Positions 10,484 to 22,400 of a stretch of DNA of 37,042 nt are shown here, one piece after another (position 1 is the stretch's first letter; every line of letters starts with the position of its first letter). The notes beneath the pieces were generated by a model. That model had not been told where the DNA came from. It searched no databases and worked only from the letters and a program-made list of their open reading frames with translations. The position numbers and the translations under genes are program-made. This DNA comes from Pelargonium cotyledonis (Eukaryota > Streptophyta > Magnoliopsida > Geraniales > Geraniaceae), in contig JAYMTA010000149.1 of NCBI GenBank assembly GCA_036897625.1, positions 1 to 37,042 of the forward strand, given 5' to 3'.

Positions 10484-11113
10484 AACATAAAAAACGCTCT
10501 CTTTCTCACTGCAGTTACCACCGAAATCTCTCTCTCTCCATTCTCCATCGTTCACTGGCGTCCCCCGAATACTCCGGCCATGGCGTCCCCCGAATACAGA
10601 GACGATGGCGTCCGACCATGGCGTCACCGGACCTCCAGATCGGGGCCGTGGCACCACGGCCCCGACATCAGGCGAGTCCAGATCTCGCCGGAAAAGCCGG
10701 CGAACCTCCGGTAGCAAAACCATCGAAACCCTAACGCCCAGATCTGAGAAGAGCCCACCACCGGAACTCTAACGATGTCACGTAGTTGGTTCACCACCGG
10801 CGATCTGGGAAGAGCCCACCACCGACGACGCCTTTGACGGTGAAGGGGCGTTAGGTTTTGTTGGAGAGAGGAGGAAGGAGAAGGAATGGAGGCGTGCCTC
10901 TCACGTGCTAGGTCCGGTGATTTTTACAGAGGTATCCGCCCTGCTCGGTCATCGTCTTCCGTCGGGTAGGTGGTTCACGGAGGTCAGTGACCAGATCTGG
11001 TATAGAGAGACGAGCGGCGGCGCTACTGACGGTGATTTGGCGTTAGGGTTTGTTGGAGAGAGGAGAAAGGAGAAGAATGGGGGCTTGTATGGTAGTGGTG
11101 TAGTGATTTTGTG
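10484..11113. repeat. GC-rich block with internal direct duplications
   Basis: About 630 bp of GC-rich sequence stands out in AT-rich DNA. Two internal duplications are visible. The first is GGCGTTAGG..TTGTTGGAG followed by a purine stretch, near 10850 and near 11040. The second is AGATCTG/GATCTGG plus AAGAGCCCACCACCG, near 10740 and near 10804. GGCGTCCCCCGAATAC is also repeated near 10558 and 10584. Frames are broken and no protein family is evident. It may be captured genic sequence inside a transposon or the 5' region of a retroelement. Confidence 0.5.
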
Positions 11114-12660
11114 AATATATGTAATTTTTACATAATTTTTAGATCTTGAATTTTTGAAGCTTTGGAATTTTTGATCTGGAAGTTTGGAAGCCTTGAAATT
11201 TTAGATCTGTAAACTGAATCCAGATATGAACTTTCTCTCAATTTCTTTGAGGCAATAACTTGTTTTCTTATGTAGATGTTAGCGTTAATGTCAATTTATT
11301 ATTTGGTGAATTGTTTTTGCCATTCAAATATGTTGTGTTGCATCAATGACTAAGCGAGAGAGAGAGAGGGATTATTTTTATTTTTTAATTACAAATTAAA
11401 TAACAAAAATAATTTAAATATATTAATTTTTCATGTGGACGCCATGTGTGTGCCACGTAATTAAAATTATTCAATTCAGCATGTCACGTCATTAAATAAT
11501 GATGTCATTGACATAATTTGACCCGTACAAATTAAGAATCAAATATATAATATCGTTCCAGCCTTTTAAGTCAATTCATTCATAAACGAATCACCGTTTT
11601 ATTCAACATGTTTAATGAACTGCTAAAATACACAAACACAAACCGTGAACTCAAATTGGCACCACCGAAAACGTAACATGCTAAAATATACTGTAGTTTC
11701 TTTTCTTTTTTGGTAAATAAAATATAGTTTCTTTTCATGTATACAGAAAAAGTGAACTATTTTAGATTTTGAAGCCTTATTATTTCAGACTTTTCTCTTT
11801 TGTGTTGGCGCGTCCACAGTCGATGTCATGCTCTTTCGTCAACGTCAACGTCGCCGTCGGAATCAAAGTGCTCCTTATATTCATCCATGGACGAACTCAA
11901 ACTCACAAGTCACGACGCTACCTCCCATCTACCTGCTTCTTGCTTTCGCTGGTTCCTTAATCACTCCTTCTTCTACTTCTGCATCTTTCCGTTTGGTTCC
12001 TAAGAAAAATTGCAACAAAATAAAATCTTCTTCTTCTTCTTCTAATTTTCATTATTACAGAATCCAATTTAATTGAGTGAACCTATTCTTCCATTAATTT
12101 TCAGTTTTTATTTCTAATTACTGCTACTTTTTGTTTGTTTGTTTGTTTGTCTTTATATGTACACTGAATGAAAAATCTTAAGTAATTCTAAAATTGATGT
12201 CGGGCAATTTAATCCAGAAGAAGAAAAAGAAGTCACACAAGCTAATTAGCTCCAGCACTCGCTCATCACATCTGGTTTCTTGATCTTCATCACTTGTGCT
12301 CATTGGAGATCACATTTTGCTCATAAACACGGCCGGGAAGTTAATTTTATATAACGGGCAAGTCAAGTTTTATGTTTATATGTACATGTCATGAATATGT
12401 ATGTTTCATCTTTTAATAGCTTTTTTTTTGTGTGTGTGTGTGTATGGAATTATATGCTTTTGTGGAGGAATCAACATCTACTTAATTCTTGTAATGGATT
12501 TCTTATTCAGAGGCTTATAATCAGTTTAACATGTAGAGGAAAAAGCTTGTTTGTTTGGATTTTTGTGAATGATTCTGACTTATGCTTAAATCAATCACTT
12601 GTAGGTATTTGATTGCGTCTTTTTAGCTTTGACACATAAAAGAAAGAGTAGAAGAGATCA

Positions 12661-15600
12661 ATGTGGAGGCTACAAGAAGTAACTTATAATGCAGCTACTG
12701 CATCAGTGATGCGGGCTGTCCAATATTATTCAGCACTGCAGGCCGGAGATGGCCACTGGCCTGCTGAGAATTCTGGCCCCTTGTTCTTCATTCCTCTCCT
12801 CGTTATGTGCTTATACATTACCGAGCATCTTGACATAACTTTTCGACCTGGTTCTGAACTCCGCAGAGAAATCATTCGTTACATACACGACCGTCAGGTT
12901 ATGCATAATTAATTTCCATAAATCCTGTTTGTTTGCTTATTCAATTTTTATGGCCAAGATAATGAGAGGTTGATTTTATTTGCAGAATGAAGATGGAGGT
13001 TGGGGATCATACATAAAAGGCCACAGCACCATGTCCTGTACTGCACTCATCTACATATGTGTGCGTTTGCTAGGAGTAGAACCTGATGGTTGTCCAGACA
13101 TGCCTCATGTTGGAAGAGCTCGGGAATGGATCCTTGATCATGGCGGTGTCATCAACATACCCTCTTGGGGAAAGACATGGCTCTCGGTCTGTTCATTGAT
13201 CACAAAGTTAAATTTTAGTATTTGAAATTCAATGATGCGATAGCTTAATTGCTATGAAAAATATATTTTGACAAGTTCTTGAATTTTTTTTGTGGGGGTG
13301 TGGAGCAGCTATTAGGTCTGTATGATTGGTCAGGCTGTAACCCAATGCCTCCCGAGTTCTGGTTCCTACCTTCTTTTCTACCGATCCATCCATACTGTAG
13401 GATGGTTTACATGCCAATGTCGTATCTATATGGGAAGAGATTTAGAATTGCACCAATTAGCCCTCTTGTTTTGGAAATGAGGGACGAGCTCTTTGTTTCG
13501 AACGTGCCATACGATGAAGTTAATTGGAGCGAAGCTAGAAACAAATGTGCAGAAGTATGTCACAAATAGTTGGAAGAACATTATTTTCCTTGTAACATTT
13601 TGGTCTATGAACTTACGAGTTGCGGTTATTGTTAATTTGCTTTTGCAGGAGAACTTGTATCACTCGAATACACTGAAACAGAACTTGATGTGGGGTATTC
13701 TTTACCATGTCTACGAACCACTGCTTACTTTCTTGCGTTACAACATTTTAAGAGAGAAGGCTCTTAAAACAACAATGATGCACATTCATCATGGGGATCA
13801 AAATAGTCGTCACATCACAATTGGATGTGTTGAAAATGCATTGTGCATGCTTGCTTGTTGGGCGGAAGATCAGAATCCGAACGGTGAATCTTTCACGTAT
13901 TACCACACCAAGATCAAAGATTACATCTGGGTTGCTGAAGATGGAATGAAAATGCAGGTTAGTCTTTTTCAACTGCTAGAAACTCTGTATACTTAAAGAA
14001 AAAAATGCAAATACGTGAGAGTGTTATTTCATTTATAGAAATTCAATGCAGCAAGTAGTAAAGTAAATCACCTTAATGTTCTTTCCTGGCAGAGCTTTGG
14101 AAGTCAACAATGGGATACATGTTTTGCAGTTCAAGCTATATTGGCAAGCAATCTAATAGACAATACTGGACCTACACTTAGGATGGCGCATGAGTTTATC
14201 AAGACATCACTGGTATAGATAATCTTGATTTGATAAACAAAGGTCTAATTTAGTCATTGAATTGATTTTAGTCTAGCCTACTCAACTTATTCCTAAATCT
14301 GAAAGCTCCAAGACAACTTTCACCGAAGCAATTCCAAGGGCTCGCAGACTTTCTCGGGCTGCACAGCAGAAAGATTGAAAGTAAATAATCTTCTTGGAAT
14401 GCTTCTTTGCGTAACAGCATGGAGTTTCAATGATAAGGTTTTTCATGAAAGAACTCTATTCTTGTGCAGTGCTGTCTCATGATGTCCCTCTTGAGCAATC
14501 CTGGAATAGTTGGTGAACATTTAGATTTTCAATTACAAAGCGATGCCGTGAACTTCCTTATTTCATTGCAGGTTAGCATTGATCTAATTTCATATAGACT
14601 TATTAATCAGAACTTTTGTATATAATTAAGTACAATGCATCACATTCTCTGCTTTTAAATTTCCAAGTAAAGTACGACATACTGAAATGCAGAGTAAAAA
14701 TGGAGGTTTGGCAGCTTCAGAGACTGCAAAGGTTAATAGATTGCTCAAGGTACCATCCCCAAAATACTCTCTGCAGCAAAAGACACAGAGACACTTACTC
14801 TGCAAAGTTTTAGTCACGACTGAGCAAGAATTCTGTTTTTTGTTTTTGCAGTTTCTTCAGCTTACTGAAATTTTTGAGAATATTGTTATTGGGGATGAAT
14901 GTGTTGAAAGCACTTCATCAGCAATACAGGCTTTAGTATTGTTTAAGAAATTGAACCCAAACTGCCGTAAGAGAAAAATAGATGCATTTATCCAAAATGC
15001 AGTCCGCTATCTAGAAGATGTGCAATTAAATGATGGTTCATGGTATTTACTATCTTCCTAATTTGCATTCTATTTATATTAATTGGTATCTTGTCATCAA
15101 GAATCATGAATGCCTATACAATCTACATGGCAATTATATATGTTTTTGTAGGTATGGAAACTGGGGAGTATGCTTTACTTACGGCACTTGGTTTGCGTTG
15201 AGAGGTTTGGTAGCTGCTGGAAAGGGATACAAGGACTGTCCTGCTATCCGCAAAGGTTGCGAGTTTTTGATATCAAAACAGAGCGGCAATGGAGGTTGGG
15301 GGGAGAGCTATAGTTCTTGTCTACACAAGGTAATATCCGAAAATTGTCAATATGTAGTCACAATAGTCCCACCCACTAGCAATGTCGGAGCTAGGGTGGG
15401 CCGTAGTAGGCAAGAGCCCACCCTACCTTGATAAATAATATATCTATAATGGTTGAATTGATATTGATGCTATGTTCAGTAGTGAGTGGTCTCTCTCACA
15501 CAGTCACAATAGTCCCACCTGCAAGCTATATACATAAGATTCTCATTTGATAGATTCATGATGATACAGGAATATGTGCATCTAGAAGATGGGAGATCAA

Positions 15601-16010
15601 ATCTGGTACAAACTGCTTGGGCTATGATGGGTCTCATCGACGCTGGCCAGGTTGGTTTCGTTGTTTTTCACTTGTATGAATCAAGAACGGTGCATATATA
15701 TAACAGTTTGTTTTAACTTTTATCCAGGCTCAGGAAGACGCAAGACCAATACACCGCTCAGCAAAGTTGCTGATCAACTCACAGATGCAAAATGGAGATT
15801 TCCCTCAAGAGGTACACAATTTTGATATTGATTTTGATATGAATGATTGTAATTATATGATCTGAATTCTGAAACAAAGCATGCATGGTTGTATAGGAAA
15901 TGACAGGAGTGTTCATGAACTGCATGGTTCATTATGCATCATACCGGAATGTCTTTCCAATGTGGGCACTCGCAGAATACCGCAGACGTATTTCAGTTCC
16001 TCTTCATTAA
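12661..16010 (+). CDS. Oxidosqualene cyclase-like (triterpene synthase family), truncated and lacking the catalytic Asp
   Basis: OSCs cyclise 2,3-oxidosqualene to triterpenes or sterols at the ER membrane. Exons: 12661-12897, 12986-13186, 13309-13554, 13649-13957, 14093-14212, 14306-14380, 14470-14571, 14693-14749, 14852-15042, 15152-15329, 15570-15650, 15728-15811, 15897-16010. All have GT-AG borders, and the joined frame is open for 664 codons. Family marks are [104 protein letters not shown] and [10 protein letters not shown]. Family members are usually about 760 residues, so roughly 100 are missing: most of the N-terminal domain (MWRLQ runs straight into EVTY), five residues between LPIHP and YCRMVYM, and about 16 around the active site, where DCTAE reads GCTAE (residues 389-393). 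The family is certain and nearest to the lupeol/beta-amyrin synthase type. Ordinary cyclase activity is very unlikely, so it may be a young pseudogene or a repurposed protein. Confidence 0.9.
14306..14380 (+). other. OSC exon 6: catalytic-site exon with deletions
   Basis: This 75-base exon encodes 25 residues ending [13 protein letters not shown]. In active OSCs the corresponding stretch is about 41 residues and ends with a DHGWQVSDCTAEGLK-like sequence, whose Asp protonates the epoxide. Here the DHGWQVSD part is gone and Gly precedes CTAE. An earlier block after DNF is also shorter, and a conserved Trp before TFS is Gln. Both exon ends are canonical (acceptor AAAG at 14302-14305, donor GTAAAT). 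Confidence 0.85.
15356..15519. repeat. 18-bp direct repeats flanking a small insertion in OSC intron 10
   Basis: AGTCACAATAGTCCCACC occurs at 15356-15373 and again, identically, at 15502-15519. Between them lies 128 bp including CTAGGGTGGGCC and AGCCCACCCTACC. Long identical direct repeats like this resemble the target duplication of a LINE or SINE insertion. Confidence 0.6.
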
Positions 16011-19000
16011 TATCAACAAGATGGAACATATTTTCACACCCAGCTTCATCACAATACAGTAAACAGAAGAGATGGCCATAACATACATGAACCCAATAAA
16101 TTCCCAAGTAAATGTTTATGGAGTAATTTCTTTCTGTTGACAATAATCTTTTACATGCTCCAATATCGCTAGAGGCTAGACTAGTTTCAGGCAATTTTAG
16201 TTATTGGTTAATTACTTCATGATACTCAAAAGTTTTAAGTCACATATTTGAAGATAGCCGTGTTATGTATACATGATGATGTATTACATATACTGTTGGG
16301 CTGAGGTGATTAAGCAATTCATGGAAGTTAATGCGTTTAAAATTTGATAGAGAGAATTTTACCGCTCTTATGGTTTTGCATGCTCGGATTGGGATAAAAC
16401 CTCGTTGTTCACATTATTTCTAAATGCAAGTTAACGTGAAAAACAAATTGGTATAGTTTAAAAAGGTAATGTTTTGATTGGAAATTTTGGTATGGGAATG
16501 GAGATTACATTCATAGTATTCGAATTAGAACTATTTCATTTCTATTCTCTTAGTTATGAACAAATTAATTCTCTTCTAGATGATTGTAACGAGAATTCTA
16601 TTTTTATTCCAATTTCTTTCTACTAGTTACACGTCAAAAAATTCCTAACATTGTGCTTTATACACGGAGCTCCAATTGGCATCAAATTCATAAAGGATTT
16701 TATGGGTTTTGACGTTCATATCAACACACGGGCAGATGTAATAACAAATTATGTGACAAATTTTGTCGAGATAAGTGGTTTAAGTATTTGAGATTCTTTT
16801 GAGATCATGGCTTTAAATTTTATAGTGTTTTTCATTTTGTACTAACAAAGGCTAACAAAAGTAAAATCTCTGGGGAGCCATAAGCCATATCCACCCCGAC
16901 GACTAACAATTTTTTCGAGAACCTATCTAAAGCATCAATAACTCAGTTCGTAGACTGATAAATAAACTTAAAATTAATCCTATTGAATTGGACAACTTTG
17001 CTGCTTATATTTGAAATAATGAAACTAAATGCACTCACAAACACCTTCAAAAGTCGGCACCTATTAAACAGAGGAGTTTGACCTACTATTCACGACTAAC
17101 CAAATCATCATACAATCAACCACTACAAACAGCGACAGTTTTTAATGATTGATAATGGTAAACATGTGAAAATTTAGAACATATTGAGGAGCAAATGTGA
17201 GGGACAATTTTTCTCTCTCTTCCTTTTGCCCCAAATGAAAAGCAAATAGCTTCTTCACAGAAGTAGGTGTAGACTCAAAGATCCGTTTTGGCAAAAAAAA
17301 TTGACGAACAATTTCTCTGTTGTTGAAGGAGCGTTATCCTACATGGCCAAGCCAAAAGAAGGCCAGAAGAGCCTCTTTGATGTTGCAAAAAGATTTATTT
17401 TTTTTTTTAGCCAAAGTGTTGATGAGTTTCTCATTAGCTAATGACTTTTTTCAATGATCTGAGAATCTAACCGTAACGAAACTCCTCTTTAAAGTGTAAG
17501 ACAGTGCTAATCAACAATAATTAACATATAATTAATCTAAAAAAATTAAGGTTAAAAGCACTGGAGGTTCACAAACTTTGACCTGAAATATAATTTGATA
17601 CCAAAATTTTAATTGTACCAGAGTTAGTACCTATATTTTAATTTTGAACCCAATTTAGTATCCGCCGTTAATTGGTCAGTTAAGTGGCTGACGTGGCAGT
17701 TAAAAAAAATTTCGGCCACCGGAAATTCAAGACATGAATTTGCCGGCTGCCGGAAAGTTCAGATCTTGAATTTTCCGGCGACACAAAACTAAATCATTCA
17801 CAAACAAGCAATTTGCTTCAACAAAAATTTCAAACATCAAAATGACCTAAAAATTGAAATCCCCAACATCAAATTGAAACCCCATACATCAAATTAACCC
17901 AAAAAATTCCATAAACCTTAAGTTCCAGAAACCCAAAAGAAAAGTGTGATCAAATTATTTGATTTACTTAAAAAAAAAAGTGATGAAAAATGGGTTCTTA
18001 CAAGTGGCAACTTATATTATGAATACAATAAACTCGAATGAAGCTGCACACCTATACATAAAGGAATAATTTTTTTTAACACGTAGCATGGACACATACA
18101 CACTTTACTAAATATGTGAATTTACATGAAAAGATATGATTAGCTCGATACGAATTACAGTGTTTCACTTTTGACTCAACACTAACTAACACGTATGACG
18201 TATGATACAACGTAACCCAAAACATGTAAATAAATCACATTTAGCTGGATGAATATGAGTATACGACTACTAGTGTTAACTAGCATACAAAAAGGTCGTG
18301 TATGAACAATAAAACTAACTAGAGCGTTTTGAGTTAACTCAACAATACGACTCTTAAATAAGTATTGCAGTGCGGGCAATATCATAGAGTACTCAAGATT
18401 TCCATATGAAAGAGTTCAGTAAATCAAGCGTGTCACAGCATGAAATAAACTTACACAATTAGTAAATATAAACATATTTATTTCGTGTTGTATTTATCTT
18501 GAGACAAATTCATCACCGATATTATGAGACAAAAATGTTTTAATAATACAATAATTAAATGTTTTTTTTTAAAATGGTAGGTTTGGGTCGCTATTTTGAC
18601 CGAGACTTTAAGTGGATTTATATTAGAAAACACTTTGCGACCTAACGTGTTGAGTTCAATTCTTTGGTGGGCCCATCACATTAATTTTTGTCCCTGGGCC
18701 CAGCTTGATACTGGTGGGACCTATCTGTTAATGCTCAAATGTTAGGCCCAGTTTGTTTTATCTAAGCCCAACTTGTACATTTTATGTTTTTTTTTTCCCT
18801 CAAAAATAGTTGTGTGGTGTCAATATTGATTTTTTAAGAATTGGGTGTACGTGGAGGCTGGTCGGGTTAGCGTTACAAACCACCGAAAAAGTAGCTTGCT
18901 TAGTGTTGTTTTTACAATAACGTCGTATAAATAACTCATGATTGTTACCAAAACCAACAAAAACTAGATAGGATTTCTTAATTTGTACTACATATTCATC

Positions 19001-19200
19001 CCGCCGTGACGTACAAAACCAGATATATCATGAAGAAACACCTCATACGTCGTTTTGCTTGTACAAAACAAAAATTGTAACCTCTCAATGCGGTAATTTC
19101 TCCCAAATGAGATACGACGTGAAAGCTTATAGATAACACATGAAGGTATTCAAAAGAGGATTGACGCATGTGTATTTCGTGCCCGTGTTTTACGTGTACA
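16011..19200. other. Intergenic region between OSC and DRG1
   Basis: No gene was found. It is AT-rich. It includes a possible degenerate MITE near 16475-16625 (related ends GGAAATTTTGGTATGGGAAT and ATTCTATTTTTATTCCAAT), a transposon-end-like block at about 17555-17790 (TTTTGAACCCAATTTAGTA, then repeated CCGG-containing phrases) and otherwise nothing recognisable. Confidence 0.7.
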
Positions 19201-19240
19201 TTAAGTTGTCATTGTCTCGTACTAATCTTCAAATATTAAA

Positions 19241-19300
19241 TGGGCCAACTTGCCCAAGGCCCATACATAATCTGGCCCAATATTGTTTCATTATGGGCCC
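19241..19300 (+). promoter_or_regulatory. DRG1 promoter: cluster of Site II (TGGGCY) elements
   Basis: Four TGGGCC/GGCCCA elements lie within 60 bp (19241-19246, 19258-19263, 19274-19279 and 19294-19300), about 160-220 bp before the DRG1 start codon. Site II elements, bound by TCP factors in plants, are typical of ribosome-biogenesis and translation-associated genes expressed in dividing cells. That fits a DRG GTPase. No clear TATA box was seen. Confidence 0.6.
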
Positions 19301-19462
19301 ATTTTCGCAAACCTAAAGCCCTCGGCTCCTTCTCCTTCCTTGGCTGCTCCGGTCTGCAACTTCACATACTCGACGCTACTGTCCGTACAATTCGATCTCG
19401 AAGTGACTCGCGCGTGTGCACGCTCTCTCTCCACCGGAGCTTCGCTTCTCTCTCCTCCAACC

Positions 19463-22400
19463 ATGGCGACGGTGATGCAGAAAATCAAAGACATCGAAGA
19501 TGAGGTATTTTTTATCATCTCGCTATTCTCAAATTCATTGAAAACTATCGTAGCCCTAAAAGTCTCTTTCCGTCGTTTCAATGATCAGAAGATGAAGATA
19601 TTTACGATAACATGAAAATTTTAACTTTTTATGGTCTGTAATGGAGGAATATTCGACATTTTCAGATCACAATTTGAGTATTTGACTATGTTCTACTGAT
19701 GCGATTTGCTAAAAATGGTAGGAAGTGAGTTTACTTAATTTGATCCATTGTAGAAGCTGCTTGGCTGCTCAGAAAATGGAATGAACTTAGCTCAACTTCA
19801 GCTAAACCACTTAGCTAGGGATATTTGGGTTATATTGGTTGAGTTTCAGTTTAGTGTACTGTGGAACTAGTAATAATCCAATAGTGAATCACATAAGTTA
19901 AGGTTTTTAGTTTTGTTCCACAAATTTCCAGTGAATAATGCAATAGTGAATCACATTATTGGTTCTTTGCTATTGCATGAATCATTTTATTTGCAATCTG
20001 AAATACAAATTTGTTTTACGGATATGATTCTGTAACTCTGTTTACACTTTTATGCTGAAGAGGGTTTTCTTCGATTATCTACAAGCCCTTGTGCATGTGT
20101 TATTTTTTACTATAGCTGTTATCGATGAGTTTGTGATAAGATTTAGAAAATGTGTTTGCAAGTGCAAGCCATTTATGGGTATCTCTTTCAAACATTATGC
20201 GGTTTGACGGTTTCTCTTGAAGTCTAGAGCTCCAAAAGTTATTGCTAATCATAATATTTCACTTGTCATTAGAAAGAGTAACAGTAATGCACAGAAGTCT
20301 AGAACATTTTCTTGCCATGTTTACAAATTTGAAGATGTCTCCATGACGAAAAAAATATTACTCGATGGAAACAACCTTTTGGAACTTGCATCATAGGCAT
20401 TGCTTGCTAGATGAATATATTGTTTTGGAATTAGAAATCTGTCACTGTGTTAATTGCAGATGGCAAGGACTCAAAAGAACAAAGCTACTGCCCATCATCT
20501 TGGTTTGCTCAAGGTACATTTTCTTGCATTTTTTTCCTTTTTAAGAATGTGCTAAGAATATTTCTAATTGTATTTTCTTGTACATGTAAACTTATATTGG
20601 GTGATTGTTGTGGAAGAAAGTTTTATATTGTTTCATACAGAAACTTGTATTATTGGTCTCTTTTAAAGGATTTACAGCTTTTCACCCCTGTTAATGCTTT
20701 AATCTTTAACGAATATTATCACCATCACAAGGTAATATATTTGGTTGCAGTGTATTGATCACTGAATCAGCAATGAGGGGAAATATACATTCAGAATTTG
20801 TTGTTGATCTGGGAAATTTTCTTAATTAAACATTTACTTAACTTGTTCTCTTAAACAATATAAAACAAAGTATCTTTCAATTCACATCCTAAATGTTCAT
20901 TTCCAATAACATAGGTTTATTTTAGAAATAATTTGTTTCATACTTTCAATGTAATGCATTTTCAAGAATTCATTTACTTTTTATGCTTTTAAATGTCTAG
21001 TAAAATTGATTAAACATTCTCAATGTTCATTTCCAATCAAATTGGCTTATTTTGGAAATAAACTGTTTCAATTTTATGCATTTTCAAGAATTCATTGATT
21101 TTTATGCTTGGAGATGTCTAGTAAAGTTTTGAAGAAATATGGTGGTTATATTGTGTTACTGACAATGGAAGTTGTTTTATTAATTTATTTTTGAGGATGT
21201 ACATATAGTTTTCCCTCCAACTTTGATGATTTAGAATACCAATGAGAAATGAAACGATAGAGCTTTTATTTTTCTATTACGAAAAACATTTCTGTTGTTT
21301 TTTTGTTGTTGTTGGATACATTGATGTAATCGATCTCAATCTGATATCATAGGCCAAACTTGCTAAGTTACGAAGAGAACTTCTTACTCCAACAACAAAA
21401 GGAGGCGGTGGTGGTGCTGGTGAAGGTTTTGACGTGACTAAAAGTGGAGATGCAAGGGTTGGTCTAGTCGGTTTTCCCTCTGTTGGAAAATCGACGCTTC
21501 TAAACAAATTGACAGGAACGTTTTCAGAGGTACGAAGCTACCCATTCATGCTTGCATTAACTTCTCTAATCTAATTATTTTGAAATTTAAGTGAAGAATG
21601 CCACCTAAGTTGTGATTGTTATAATTCAGAAAATAATAATTTAAAAAAAAAAAACCATTTCCTTCCATCTCAATTCATGGTTTATCAAGAAAACCAAGAA
21701 TAAAGTTTATCTACTACTTTGATTCACAATCTGTTGATAAACCAATTTGCACCATAGTATTGTAATGGTACAAAAATTTATATACGTCATCTGACTCGAG
21801 AGTTGCAATATATAAACAAAACTTCAGGACAGGAGATAAGATGATACAAGAACAAGACCACATTGTACTTTTAAAATGTTAAAAGCTTATGTTGAACAAG
21901 TAAAGGAATATTGTGGGAATATGTTTAGACAATGATATATTGTGGGAACTGGTGAAAAGAGAATTAATGGGTATGGCAAGGCACATTCAATTATGAATGC
22001 TTCTGCTTGGTTATCTACTGGGTATCTATTGAAGTCTGAAGACATTATGACTTCATGTTTTACAGGTTGCTTCCTATGAATTTACTACCTTGACGTGCAT
22101 CCCTGGTGTCATTGGGTATCGTGGAGCTAAAATTCAGGTATGCGAAAGGATTTGATCTCTTATAGTCACATATGATATATTGATATACCATCAACATCAT
22201 TTGAATCTTACCATGCTTATTTCATGAAGTTGTGTGAAAGTAGATCCATTTCAAAATAAATATAATTTAGAACCTCATATATGGTATATCAAATTGGGCT
22301 TTGGTCTAAATTATATTTGAATTTTTTTTAAATGGTATTAGAAGATATTTATAGGTTTGTATTAAGTTGTGCTTATCCTACAACCTCATGAAAGAATAGA

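Larger units (their letters stand above)
9746..12660. other. Intergenic region between AspRS pseudogene and OSC gene
   Basis: No gene was recognised. The region holds a degenerate Stowaway-like unit (about 9895-10115), a transposon-end-like block with repeated CCAATTTGGTACCC phrases (10127-10275), a GC-rich block (10484-11113) and AT-rich filler. At 11795-12075 a GC-richer patch is open in all three forward frames (67, 63 and 82 codons). None of its translations resembles a family I know, so I do not call it a gene. Confidence 0.7.

Noticed and set aside
10433-10723. A 96-codon minus-strand frame in the GC-rich block
   Set aside because: It is compositionally biased, overlaps direct duplications, and matches no family I recognise.
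11769-12076. Three overlapping forward frames before the OSC gene
   Set aside because: All frames are open because of base composition. None gives a recognisable product or matches the missing OSC exon 1.
19291-19581. A 96-codon minus-strand frame opposite DRG1 exon 1
   Set aside because: It is antisense to the promoter and first exon of a clear gene and has no features of its own.
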